Of a stretch of DNA of 10,703 bases, positions 1 through 6,332 are shown piece by piece; position 1 is the first letter of the stretch, and the number at the start of each line of letters is the position of its first letter. The DNA is from Chloroflexota bacterium (GTDB taxonomy: Bacteria > Chloroflexota > Dehalococcoidia > SAR202 > UBA826), in contig NZSI01000066.1 in assembly GCA_002696685.1 (NCBI GenBank), positions 11,198-21,900 on the forward strand. Reading direction: 5' to 3'. A program made the translations under genes and the position numbers. The notes beneath the pieces are model-generated. The model searched no databases. It saw only the letters and a list, made by a program, of their open reading frames with translations, and was not told the DNA's origin.

Positions 1-109
1 CTCGCTTCAGGGATTAATTAAATGGGCCCATAATTATGTCCATAAGTATTCCAAACACATAATTATGATAACCTTCGGCGGTCTCGTTGCAACTTATAAT
101 TGGGGCTAG
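1..109 (+). CDS. C-terminal end of an unidentified upstream gene (partial)
   Basis: A reading frame is open from position 2 to a TAG at 107-109, giving about 35 residues with no internal stop. The product is cut by the window edge. The readable tail is basic and aromatic (with residues LIKWAHNYVHKYSKH), followed by a hydrophobic stretch, IIMITFGGLVATYNWG, that could be the end of a membrane helix. The stop lies 3 bases before the TTG start of the PlsY-like gene, a spacing typical of operon neighbours, which supports this being a real gene end rather than a chance open frame. The family cannot be identified from 35 residues. The adjoining glycosyltransferase makes a membrane enzyme of lipid or carotenoid metabolism possible, but that is a guess. 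Confidence 0.45.
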   Translation, partial: SLQGLIKWAHNYVHKYSKHIIMITFGGLVATYNWG

Positions 110-112
110 GCT

Positions 113-742
113 TTGACAATTACACAAGCGCTTATCTGGATCGCTCTTGGCTATACCTGTGGATCGGTTCCTTGGTCAGTGCTGGTCTCGAAATTATTTC
201 GTAGTGAGGATGCCCGCAGTGTAGGAGATGGTAACCCTGGAGCCACTAATGCTTGGATGGCCGCTGGCTGGAAAGTAGGACTTATTGTTCTATTACTTGA
301 TGTTTCTAAAGGCATAATTCCAGTAGTAGCTGGTCTGCTGTTTATTGGCCCAGCACAGGTTAATTTGGATTATGTGCTCCTAGCTTTAGTTTGGGTTGCA
401 CCCGTGGTAGGTCATGCCTGGTCGCCTTTTCTCAGATTTGGCGGAGGTAAGGCACTAGCATCTAGCTGGGGTGTGTGGATAGCATTAACCTTCGGAGCTG
501 CATTTCCTGTTGGGCTTGCATTGCTAGGGTTAGTGCACCTGCTACAGACTAACCACGCTATTACCGTTACATTATGCTTGGTAGGATTTACACTGGTGTT
601 TGTTACAATTTTTGGCGGTAAAGATCTGTTTATATTTAGTATTTTGAATCTTGGATTGGTCCTATTCAAGCATCGTAGGGAATATAGAAACGGGATAGTT
701 TTCAGGGGATGGATCAGAAAACTTACCGGAAAGTTGGTTTGA
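113..742 (+). CDS. plsY: PlsY-like acyl-phosphate:glycerol-3-phosphate acyltransferase (divergent)
   Basis: PlsY is an integral membrane enzyme that transfers an acyl group from acyl-phosphate to sn-glycerol-3-phosphate, giving lysophosphatidic acid for phospholipid synthesis. The 209 residues match the usual length of about 200. The three family loops are visible: GSVP at 17-20, GDGNPGATNA at 38-47, and GHAWSPFLRFGGGK at 100-113, with a D..KG at 63-67 and hydrophobic helices between them. The start is TTG: an in-frame TAG lies only 6 bases upstream (107-109), and the next in-frame starts would remove the first helix. The ribosome binding site is weak, suggesting coupling to the gene ending at 109. 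The usual KGGKG of loop 3 reads GGGKA and the Arg normally following GNPGATNxx is missing, so this may be a paralogue with altered acceptor specificity. The glycosyltransferase begins 4 bases downstream. Confidence 0.85.
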   Translation: MTITQALIWIALGYTCGSVPWSVLVSKLFRSEDARSVGDGNPGATNAWMAAGWKVGLIVLLLDVSKGIIPVVAGLLFIGPAQVNLDYVLLALVWVAPVVGHAWSPFLRFGGGKALASSWGVWIALTFGAAFPVGLALLGLVHLLQTNHAITVTLCLVGFTLVFVTIFGGKDLFIFSILNLGLVLFKHRREYRNGIVFRGWIRKLTGKLV

Positions 743-746
743 GTTT

Positions 747-1907
747 GTGTTAGAACTGGTCTTACACTCTGTTGTGGCCGCCATGGCGTGTTTTTCCGTG
801 ATGACAGCCTTTTCGAATACGCGGTTTCTAAACCGTAAATCATCCACTATTATGAAGAATACTCGGATCGATACTGTAACTGTGTCGGTTTTGATTCCCG
901 CAAGAGACGAAGAAAATCGTATATCTGAATGTTTACAGTCTTTAATCTCCCAGTGTAGCAACGTCATAGAAATTATAGTGCTAGATGATAGATCTACAGA
1001 TGCTACTGCAGAGATAGTGATGGAATTCTCTGAGCAAGATTCTCGAGTCAAACTTATGGCTGGCGAGGAACTTCCATCGGGATGGATTGGGAAACATTGG
1101 GCTTGCCATCAACTTTCACTTGTATCAGAGGGTCAGTACCTTCTTTTTTTGGACGCGGATACTGTTCTAGAAGAAGATACTATTTTGTTGGCCCTCAGAA
1201 AAGCTACGGAAGGTAATTGCGATCTGCTAACTTTTATGCCTCGGAGAATCGCAAAATGCGTAGCGGAAAAATTAATGTTTCCTTTCATTGACTGGGCAAT
1301 ATTCTGTTGGCTTCCGATGAGCCAGGCCCATAAAAGAAAGAACCCATATTTGTCCGCCACCTATGGCCAATTTATGTTGTTTAAGAGGTTGGCGTATGAG
1401 CAGATAGGAGGACACTCTAGAGTTAAAGACAATGCAGTAGATGATATGGAACTAGGTCGAATGACCAAAAGGGAGGGTCTTGTATGGAGTCTTTTGGATG
1501 GTGGGGGGTTAGTAACGTCCCTACCCTATGAGAACAATGTCGATGCCCTAAAGGGAATTTCAAGGAGTGTGTTCCCAGCTCTAAATTACCACGTAAGTCT
1601 TCTGGTCGCTTTTTCCATTTTGCTTTTAGCTATTGCCTATATTCCTCCGTATAACTTCATTAGTGAAGTTATATCAGATCAATTTAGTACAGGCTTTTTT
1701 TATCTCTCCTTGTTTTCATTGTCTATGTTAGTTATTTCCTGGGCTTTTGTATGCGTAAGGTTCAAACATCCTAAGTACTTAGTCATTTTGTTCCCGGTCT
1801 CTATTACTCTAGTGGTGTTGGTTGCTTACTACTCAATGTTTGCTAATGCTATGCAGTTCCAGTCTTGGAAAGACCGGGGTGTTCCTGGAAGACGTGTTCG
1901 TCTGTAG
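747..1907 (+). CDS. Membrane-anchored family 2 glycosyltransferase (HpnB/CrtQ/CruG-like)
   Basis: This is a GT-A fold glycosyltransferase that probably moves a sugar from a nucleotide donor to a lipid acceptor at the cytoplasmic face of the membrane. The order is: an N-terminal hydrophobic helix (about 4-22); a GT2 domain with VSVLIPARDEE at 46-56, DD at 80-81, the metal-binding DAD at 136-138 and the catalytic VDD at 231-233; then about three C-terminal hydrophobic helices (about 283-300, 317-337, 344-364) and a basic tail with WKDR. The GW.GK.WAC segment at 112-120 is characteristic of the hopanoid-associated HpnB and carotenoid CrtQ/CruG type enzymes. The GTG start follows the plsY stop by 4 bases. 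It keeps the full N-terminal helix, whereas an ATG at 783 would truncate it. No clear Shine-Dalgarno site is present, so translation is probably coupled. A hopanoid or carotenoid acceptor is inferred; no biosynthetic gene for either is in view. Confidence 0.8.
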   Translation: MLELVLHSVVAAMACFSVMTAFSNTRFLNRKSSTIMKNTRIDTVTVSVLIPARDEENRISECLQSLISQCSNVIEIIVLDDRSTDATAEIVMEFSEQDSRVKLMAGEELPSGWIGKHWACHQLSLVSEGQYLLFLDADTVLEEDTILLALRKATEGNCDLLTFMPRRIAKCVAEKLMFPFIDWAIFCWLPMSQAHKRKNPYLSATYGQFMLFKRLAYEQIGGHSRVKDNAVDDMELGRMTKREGLVWSLLDGGGLVTSLPYENNVDALKGISRSVFPALNYHVSLLVAFSILLLAIAYIPPYNFISEVISDQFSTGFFYLSLFSLSMLVISWAFVCVRFKHPKYLVILFPVSITLVVLVAYYSMFANAMQFQSWKDRGVPGRRVRL

Positions 1908-1939
1908 GAAGAGGTTGAGAATTTCCAGAAATGTCGTAA

Positions 1940-2018
1940 TTGACTTTGCACTAAATATTGACATATTAAGAACCTATGACTTGAATATAGGCATAATATG
2001 ACACGATTGTGGGGAAGG
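1940..2018 (+). promoter_or_regulatory. Candidate promoter and operator region of the XRE regulator
   Basis: The 112-base spacer before the regulator contains TTGACT at 1940-1945 followed after 18 bases by TATTAA (1964-1969), a plausible sigma-70 promoter. A second TTGACA at 1958-1963 has only weak -10 partners (for example GAATAT at 1983-1988, spacing 19). The hexamer TATGAC occurs at 1975-1980 and again at 1997-2002, exactly 22 bases apart (about two helical turns), between the promoter boxes and the start codon. This is a reasonable position for an autoregulatory operator. GGGGAAGG at 2011-2018 is the purine-rich ribosome binding site. The exact promoter boxes are uncertain. Confidence 0.35.
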
Positions 2019-2019
2019 T

Positions 2020-2892
2020 ATGTCCAGAGAAATAACAAAAATTGAAAGAGATACCCTAAGAAAAGCAAGAAGGGACAAAGGATTAACCCAGTCTGATGTC
2101 GCAGCAATTATAGGTGTGAACCAGAGCGTGATTTCTAGAATGGAATCTGGAGATATTCAAGTAAGTGAACGTCTTTGGAAGTCTGTGATTAAAAATTACG
2201 GTGTAAATCTGGAAGAGAACGCTTCCATTGAATTGTTAAATATTTATCAAGAGGATGCTGAAATGGTCAGGCTATTAATAGAGGAGTATGGGTCCCAGAT
2301 TCCTGCTACCGCTATTAAGGCAATAAGGACATATGTTGAACATATTATCGGTCTTAGCGTCGGAAACAACTTTATAGAGGGTGCTCCTTCTATTCCAGGA
2401 CAGAGCTTATGGGGAAGTGACTGGAGTTGGGGGCCCCGCGAACTTGAAAGATTCATCACCCCGGAATGTGCTCGTACGCTTAACTGGTCCCATTTGTCGA
2501 TTCACAGAAGTTATCCTATTTTAATAGGAGGTAAAGAAATTGAAAAAACTGAGATTTATGTTGACGGATATGGTGAAGGGCAATCAATTTTTTCCGCTTT
2601 TTTCAATCAAATTACTAGAGAGGGAGTTTACACGGAAAACGATCTGAAAAATGCTGTTGATACCGATCCATCTAATGACCGTTATCTGAAAAAATATTTC
2701 AGAAACGTCATATCTATCAAAGTAGCTTTACCAGGTCTTCCCAATCGATATGTGAATGTTCTGATGAGCGGAGATGACCAATTTACTCTTCATGATTACG
2801 ATTTTCTGGATGGCTTGGTGCGGCAATTTCTACAGCAACGCGGTGAACTAAATTATGACAGAATACAATCTTTATCCACGTCTACTTATTAG
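2020..2892 (+). CDS. XRE-family transcriptional regulator with C-terminal GAF-like sensor region
   Basis: The N-terminus (about residues 12-62) is a Cro/C1-type helix-turn-helix: LRKARRDKGLTQSDVAAIIG followed by VNQSVISRMESG, the recognition helix and following turn. This should bind DNA. Residues 70-115 are predicted helical (a linker or dimerisation segment). About 160-272 form an alpha/beta region whose end (VNVLMSGDDQFTLHDYDFLDGLVRQF, residues about 245-270) has the pattern of the last strand and helix of a GAF domain. Conserved GAF-binding residues are not evident, so the ligand is unknown. At 290 residues it is much longer than a minimal XRE repressor. It stands alone on the + strand, 112 bases after the glycosyltransferase and converging on the hydrolase gene with a 10-base gap. 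Targets could include its own promoter (TATGAC repeats) or the nearby CoA-transferase operon; both are inferences. Confidence 0.8.
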   Translation: MSREITKIERDTLRKARRDKGLTQSDVAAIIGVNQSVISRMESGDIQVSERLWKSVIKNYGVNLEENASIELLNIYQEDAEMVRLLIEEYGSQIPATAIKAIRTYVEHIIGLSVGNNFIEGAPSIPGQSLWGSDWSWGPRELERFITPECARTLNWSHLSIHRSYPILIGGKEIEKTEIYVDGYGEGQSIFSAFFNQITREGVYTENDLKNAVDTDPSNDRYLKKYFRNVISIKVALPGLPNRYVNVLMSGDDQFTLHDYDFLDGLVRQFLQQRGELNYDRIQSLSTSTY

Positions 2893-2893
2893 G

Positions 2894-2919
2894 ACCGTGG
2901 CACTATAATTCATCACGGT
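2894..2919. repeat. Inverted repeat at the junction of convergent genes
   Basis: ACCGTG (2894-2899) is repeated inverted as CACGGT (2914-2919); one more G-T wobble pair extends the stem to 7 pairs with a loop of about 12 bases. It straddles the stop of the hydrolase gene and lies 2 bases past the stop of the XRE gene, where transcripts from both strands would end. No T-tract follows on either strand, so a role as an intrinsic terminator is doubtful. Confidence 0.3.
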
Positions 2920-3733
2920 ATGCTTTATATGCCATTTCCACTATTTGAGGAATTCGATCTTGATTGGCAAAGCTTGAATATAGGCCAACATCTACTTTTT
3001 GGGCGGCTTGCTCTTCTGTAGCACCGTTGTCAAAGGCCGACTTGATCTGTGTATTAAGTAGGCTTAAAAGATCCTTAGCCTCATTGAACTCTACCCTTGT
3101 CCCAACTGGACCATGCCCGGGTACTATTGTGTTCGTATCGACTTTCTCTACCTGTTCCAAGACCGATACCCAGTCAGTTATGTGGCCGTCAGGGAATGCT
3201 GGGATGGTCTTGTTGACGGCTAGGTCTCCAACAAAAAGTACCTTTTCTTCCGGAAGATACAGCAATATGTCACTGTTTGAATGAGCTCTTCCGTGGAAGG
3301 AGAGCTGTATTTCTCTGCTGCCCATCCAGATAGACATTTTGTCGTTAAAGGTTACATCTGGGGTAGTTTTTACTATTCTGGAAAGTTCGGGTCTTAGCGC
3401 CTCTCTTGACCAGTAACGGTTGAAATTAGCGTCCCACTTTGTGTCGAGGTCGAATTTGCAATTTTCGTGTCCAATGATTGGGGTTGGTAGGAAATATTGG
3501 TTTCCATATATGTGATCTCCGTGAAAATGCGTGTTAATCACATATCTGATAGGTTTGTCAGTAACGTCTCTTACCACCGTCATCAATGAACCAGCCAATG
3601 ATGGTGTCATGAGAGTGTCAATTACGATGACACCTTCCTCGCCGACGATGAATCCTGCGTTAGTTGCGCAATTTTCATTTATCCAGGCATATACGTTTTC
3701 GGCGACTTCAATCACACCCGATTCATAATCCAT
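2903..3733 (-). CDS. Metallo-beta-lactamase-fold hydrolase
   Basis: This is a binuclear-metal hydrolase of the metallo-beta-lactamase superfamily, 276 residues, with no signal peptide, so probably cytoplasmic. Visible ligands are the HFHGDH motif (His69, His71, Asp73, His74), His151 in GRAHSNSD, Asp170 in LFVGD and His207 in VPGHG. A full metal site is therefore present. The superfamily includes thioesterases (glyoxalase II type), lactonases and beta-lactamases, and the substrate cannot be read from the sequence. It is the second gene of a - strand operon, 33 bases after the CoA-transferase. Its own AGGAG (complement of 3744-3748) lies 10 bases before the ATG and supports this start. The association with a CoA-transferase makes hydrolysis of a CoA ester or of a lactone or ester product a reasonable hypothesis, but not more than that. 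Confidence 0.85.
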   Translation of the reverse strand: MDYESGVIEVAENVYAWINENCATNAGFIVGEEGVIVIDTLMTPSLAGSLMTVVRDVTDKPIRYVINTHFHGDHIYGNQYFLPTPIIGHENCKFDLDTKWDANFNRYWSREALRPELSRIVKTTPDVTFNDKMSIWMGSREIQLSFHGRAHSNSDILLYLPEEKVLFVGDLAVNKTIPAFPDGHITDWVSVLEQVEKVDTNTIVPGHGPVGTRVEFNEAKDLLSLLNTQIKSAFDNGATEEQAAQKVDVGLYSSFANQDRIPQIVEMAYKAYRDEL

Positions 3734-3766
3734 TTCGCTGGTGCTCCTTTTAGGTTTCCAAACTTG

Positions 3767-4999
3767 CTAAAGTATTATTCCCTCATCTTGGAATGTTGCT
3801 ATATCGTCCCAACTATAACCTAGAGTGTCTATAAGTATTTCTTCCGTATGTTGACCCAACTCCGGTGCTGAACGTTGGGTTTCCAATGGGGTCGTGGAAT
3901 ATCCAATAGGTGTCTGAAGATATTTAACTTGACCAAGTGAAGGGTGATCAAAATCTACGATGTAGTTATTTTGGATTACCTGAGGATCCTTTGGTAAATC
4001 CCAAACGTCCTGCACTCGTTCCCATATTATTCCTCCAACCTTTTCCATACGCTCAGCCCAATAATTTCTGGGGTGAAGAGCAAATATCGCATCTAGCTCT
4101 CGAATAATTTCGACCTTGTTTTCTGCACGATCTTCCATATTCTTATATCTTGGGTCTGTTATGAAGTCTTCGCGGTTCAAAGCCTCACAAAACGCTGGCC
4201 AGTATCGATCACTTTGATTCATGGCAAAGGCGATCCATTTATCATCGGAGCATTTATAGCTATTCCAAAGAGGGTTCCGGGCACTTTTTCGATCTTGCCC
4301 TCCTGGTTCAACACCAGTTAAAAGCGCCATTCCGTATCTATTTCCAGCTAGCCACATCATGCTTCCTAAATGAGAAACATCAACTTTTTGGCCCTTTCCT
4401 GTTATGCCTCTATTGACTAAAGCTCCCAAAATGCCATTGCAGAGCATTATTCCAGAGATCTGATCTGCAATGCTTTGCAGGTTGTATGGATTTCCATCAT
4501 CTGGTCCTGCCCACCATAGAGAACCTGATCGCGCTTCGCCAGTATATGCAAATGCAGGCTTTTCAGCGTCAGGGCCGTTTGGTCCATACCCCGTCGCTGC
4601 CCCATAGACTATTGCGGGGTTGGTAGCCTTTAAGTCGTCGTATCCTAGTCCGAGTCTCTCGGCAACACCGTGTCGAAAGTTTTGAACAAATATGTCGGAT
4701 TCTGTAACTAATTTTTTTAGAATATTAACTCCGCTTTCGGTTTTGAGGTCTAAGGCCATGCTCTTTTTCTGTCGGTTGAGTGATTCAAAGTAAGCGTTAA
4801 GACCTCCGCCTAAAGAGGATGAAGTGCCACTCACAGTGTGGAATTGACGAGCGTGATCTCCGTCCAAAGATTCAATTTTTATAACCTCTGCTCCCATGTC
4901 GGCAAGCATCATGGAACAGACTGGTCCAAACTGCCACATGGTCCAGTCAATGACTCGGATGCCGGAAAGGGGTCCAAAATTTGAAAAATCATTGGTCAT
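3767..4999 (-). CDS. Type III (CaiB/BaiF family) CoA-transferase
   Basis: Family III CoA-transferases move CoA between carboxylic acids through an aspartyl-CoA anhydride, as interlocked homodimers in the cytoplasm. The 410 residues match the family length. The N-terminal signature LSGIRVIDWT (11-20) plus MLADMGAEVIKIE (31-43), the NRQKKSMALDL segment (75-85), VQNFRHG (105-111) and GYGPNGP (137-143) are all present. The catalytic aspartate is most likely Asp179 in SIADQISG, followed by the family's GKGQKVDVS (201-209). The ATG has a GGGGA-type ribosome binding site (complement of about 5005-5011) about 7 bases upstream. It is the first gene of a two-gene operon with the metallo-beta-lactamase-fold hydrolase, and divergent from the pterin-binding gene across 155 bases. 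The acyl substrates are unknown; members act on carnitine, bile acids, oxalate/formate, succinate or alkylsuccinates among others. Confidence 0.92.
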   Translation of the reverse strand: MTNDFSNFGPLSGIRVIDWTMWQFGPVCSMMLADMGAEVIKIESLDGDHARQFHTVSGTSSSLGGGLNAYFESLNRQKKSMALDLKTESGVNILKKLVTESDIFVQNFRHGVAERLGLGYDDLKATNPAIVYGAATGYGPNGPDAEKPAFAYTGEARSGSLWWAGPDDGNPYNLQSIADQISGIMLCNGILGALVNRGITGKGQKVDVSHLGSMMWLAGNRYGMALLTGVEPGGQDRKSARNPLWNSYKCSDDKWIAFAMNQSDRYWPAFCEALNREDFITDPRYKNMEDRAENKVEIIRELDAIFALHPRNYWAERMEKVGGIIWERVQDVWDLPKDPQVIQNNYIVDFDHPSLGQVKYLQTPIGYSTTPLETQRSAPELGQHTEEILIDTLGYSWDDIATFQDEGIIL

Positions 5000-5053
5000 T
5001 ACATTTTCCCCATTAGATTTTTAGTAAAATATTTATTAGCCCTATTCTATAGC

Positions 5054-5074
5054 CGTTTATGGTGGGCGTTTATG
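5054..5074. repeat. Tandem direct repeat CGTTTATG, possible operator
   Basis: CGTTTATG occurs at 5054-5061 and 5067-5074, starts 13 bases apart. The match continues imperfectly as CGTTTATGGTG and CGTTTATGTTG (10 of 11 identical). The repeats lie in the middle of the divergent intergenic region, between the candidate promoters for the two directions, where a bound regulator could influence both. The binding protein is unknown. Confidence 0.35.
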
Positions 5075-5120
5075 TTGTCTCTTTCACTAGTATTAAAGTA
5101 TCTACACGTAGGATATTAAG

Positions 5121-5162
5121 ATGCCGGCGAAAATAGTATTTAAGCGAGGAAAAATTGTCTAA
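5121..5162 (+). promoter_or_regulatory. Possible 13-codon leader ORF overlapping the methyltransferase start
   Basis: An ATG at 5121 preceded by TAGGA (5109-5113, 7 bases away) opens a 13-codon frame encoding MPAKIVFKRGKIV, ending in TAA at 5160-5162. This stop overlaps, out of frame, the TTG start of the downstream gene at 5155. The arrangement would allow translational coupling or attenuation. It could also be chance, since a sequence this short has no statistical weight. Confidence 0.2.
5146..5150 (+). promoter_or_regulatory. Ribosome binding site supporting a TTG start
   Basis: GAGGA lies 4 bases before the TTG at 5155. There is an in-frame TAG at 5134-5136 and no other in-frame start between it and 5155. 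This site therefore decides the non-ATG start of the pterin-binding gene. Confidence 0.55.
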
Positions 5163-6195
5163 ATCGCCCGTATTTTCCGTGATAGGGGAAAACATTCATA
5201 CTACGAGAGTTCTTATGCGCAAAGGGAAGAGAGTTGGATTGGACCCGAATGGTAGAGAATCTGTGATATATCGTGGGACCGATGGGGTTAAACAATTCAT
5301 GACGATCCCTGATGAATTTAAGAAAACACAGGTCTATGAAGAGGGGCGGGTCAAGCATTTCATGATAGCGGTAAGTAAGGGTATGTCAGAGGACCCTTAT
5401 GAACAAAAGGAAGGGGAATCTTATATTGCTGCCGAAATTGAACGACAGGAGAGATTTGGAAGTAATTTTCTTGATTTGAATATAGATGAAATATCTTACA
5501 AGATTGAAAATCAAAAAAAGGCTATCAAATGGCTAGTGGGATTCTATGGTTCTATATCCAACTTGCCTCCGAGTATAGATTCATCTAGCCTCGAAATAAT
5601 CAATGTCGGATTAGAAGAATATGAACGAATTGGTAGACCTCAAGGTGATCCTATGATCAATTCGGCCTCCCTGGAGAGAGTTGGAGTACTCGACTTGGTT
5701 TCTGGTCATAAAGGTCATGTGATAGTGACTGCTGCTGGTCTTGATGGCATGCCCTCAGATGAGGAGGGGAGGCTTGAAAACGCTGCAAAAATGGTAGATC
5801 AATGCAGAGATAGAAATATTTCTTTTGATCGGATCCATATTGATCCTCTGCTGTTTCCGATTTCAGTAGATCAGACGTTTGGCAACCATTACCTAGAAGC
5901 CGTGAGGCTGATGAGAATGGAGTTTGGGGGGGACATAAGGATAACTGGCGGACTTAGCAACGTATCCTTTGGATTACCTTCAAGGAGATTGATAAATGAT
6001 ACTTTTATTAGACTAGCTATAGATGCTGGAGTTGATTCTGGAATATTGAATCCTATAGAGAGCAACTGGAGTCGCGTCATGGGTTTAAATATGGAGTCTG
6101 ACAGAGTCAAAATCGCCATGGACATGCTTCTGGGACGAGACGAGTTTTGCATGAATTTCATTGGCTCATTCAGAGAGGGAAGACTCTCTGACTAA
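5155..6195 (+). CDS. Pterin-binding methyltransferase-like protein (MeTr/DHPS fold)
   Basis: This is a TIM-barrel protein of the pterin-binding family that includes dihydropteroate synthase and methyltetrahydrofolate:corrinoid methyltransferase (AcsE/MtgA/MetH type). Resemblance to the methyltransferase branch is better: VIGENIHTT (9-17), NFLDLNIDE (104-112), PPSIDSSS (138-145), INSAS (168-172), GLDGMPSDEEGR (195-206), IHIDPLLFPIS (227-237), and the hallmark GGLSNVSFGLPSRRLIND (265-282). The barrel should bind methyltetrahydrofolate or another pterin. Compared with the usual layout, about 50 extra residues (roughly 18-75) separate the first strand from the helix preceding NFLDLN, containing basic segments around RKGKR and YEEGRVKH. 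No corrinoid protein or activating enzyme is in view, so the methyl acceptor is unknown. Start is TTG with GAGGA upstream. At 346 residues it is longer than the typical 260-300. Confidence 0.75.
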   Translation: MSKSPVFSVIGENIHTTRVLMRKGKRVGLDPNGRESVIYRGTDGVKQFMTIPDEFKKTQVYEEGRVKHFMIAVSKGMSEDPYEQKEGESYIAAEIERQERFGSNFLDLNIDEISYKIENQKKAIKWLVGFYGSISNLPPSIDSSSLEIINVGLEEYERIGRPQGDPMINSASLERVGVLDLVSGHKGHVIVTAAGLDGMPSDEEGRLENAAKMVDQCRDRNISFDRIHIDPLLFPISVDQTFGNHYLEAVRLMRMEFGGDIRITGGLSNVSFGLPSRRLINDTFIRLAIDAGVDSGILNPIESNWSRVMGLNMESDRVKIAMDMLLGRDEFCMNFIGSFREGRLSD

Positions 6196-6225
6196 ACTAC
6201 AAACTTTCGCGTACGCATAGTAGTT
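6196..6225. repeat. Palindrome GCGTACGC nested in an outer inverted repeat
   Basis: Just after the methyltransferase-like gene, AACTAC (6195-6200) is matched by inverted GTAGTT (6220-6225), and the perfect 8-base palindrome GCGTACGC (6209-6216) lies between them. No T-tract follows, so it is a poor intrinsic terminator. Its place about 55 bases before the extended -10 of the next operon is compatible with a protein binding site, but the evidence is slight. Confidence 0.2.
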
Positions 6226-6270
6226 ACATAAAATTCAATCATTGTCCCCTTTATAACCTATATTGTGTGT

Positions 6271-6279
6271 TGGTATACT
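6271..6279 (+). promoter_or_regulatory. Extended -10 promoter candidate for the DUF1800-NHL-DUF1501 operon
   Basis: TGGTATACT fits the extended -10 pattern (TG, one base, then TATACT at 6274-6279, five of six matches to TATAAT). The -35 position 17 bases upstream (TTATAA, 6251-6256) is poor, as is common for extended -10 promoters. Transcription would begin near 6286 and give a 5' leader of about 45 bases ending in the strong AGGAGGAG (6320-6327), 5 bases before the ATG of the first gene. Confidence 0.45.
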
Positions 6280-6332
6280 TCGCCTCATAAAATGCTCATG
6301 AATAAGGTAATCATTTTTCAGGAGGAGAAAAT

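Larger units (their letters stand above)
5012..5154. promoter_or_regulatory. Divergent promoter region between CoA-transferase and pterin-binding gene
   Basis: This AT-rich spacer must carry the promoters for both divergent transcription units. For the + strand, TTGTCT at 5075-5080 could act as a -35 box with TATCTA at 5099-5104 (18-base spacing), placing transcription start just before a possible leader ORF at 5121. For the - strand, TATAGAAT (complement of 5044-5051) is a -10 candidate without a convincing -35. A tandem repeat (listed separately) sits between these two candidates. The assignment of boxes is tentative. Confidence 0.35.

Noticed and set aside
412..1051. Two overlapping - strand open frames opposite plsY and the glycosyltransferase
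   Set aside because: They lie antisense to genes with clear family motifs, show no recognisable domain and have unnatural composition; they are shadows.
2894..2919. Hairpin between convergent genes as an intrinsic terminator
   Set aside because: The stem is only 6-7 pairs with a long loop and there is no T-tract on either strand; kept only as an inverted repeat.
2964..3284. + strand open frame of 106 codons opposite the metallo-beta-lactamase-fold gene
   Set aside because: It is antisense to a gene with an intact metal site and has a Ser/Thr/Cys-rich, domain-free translation.
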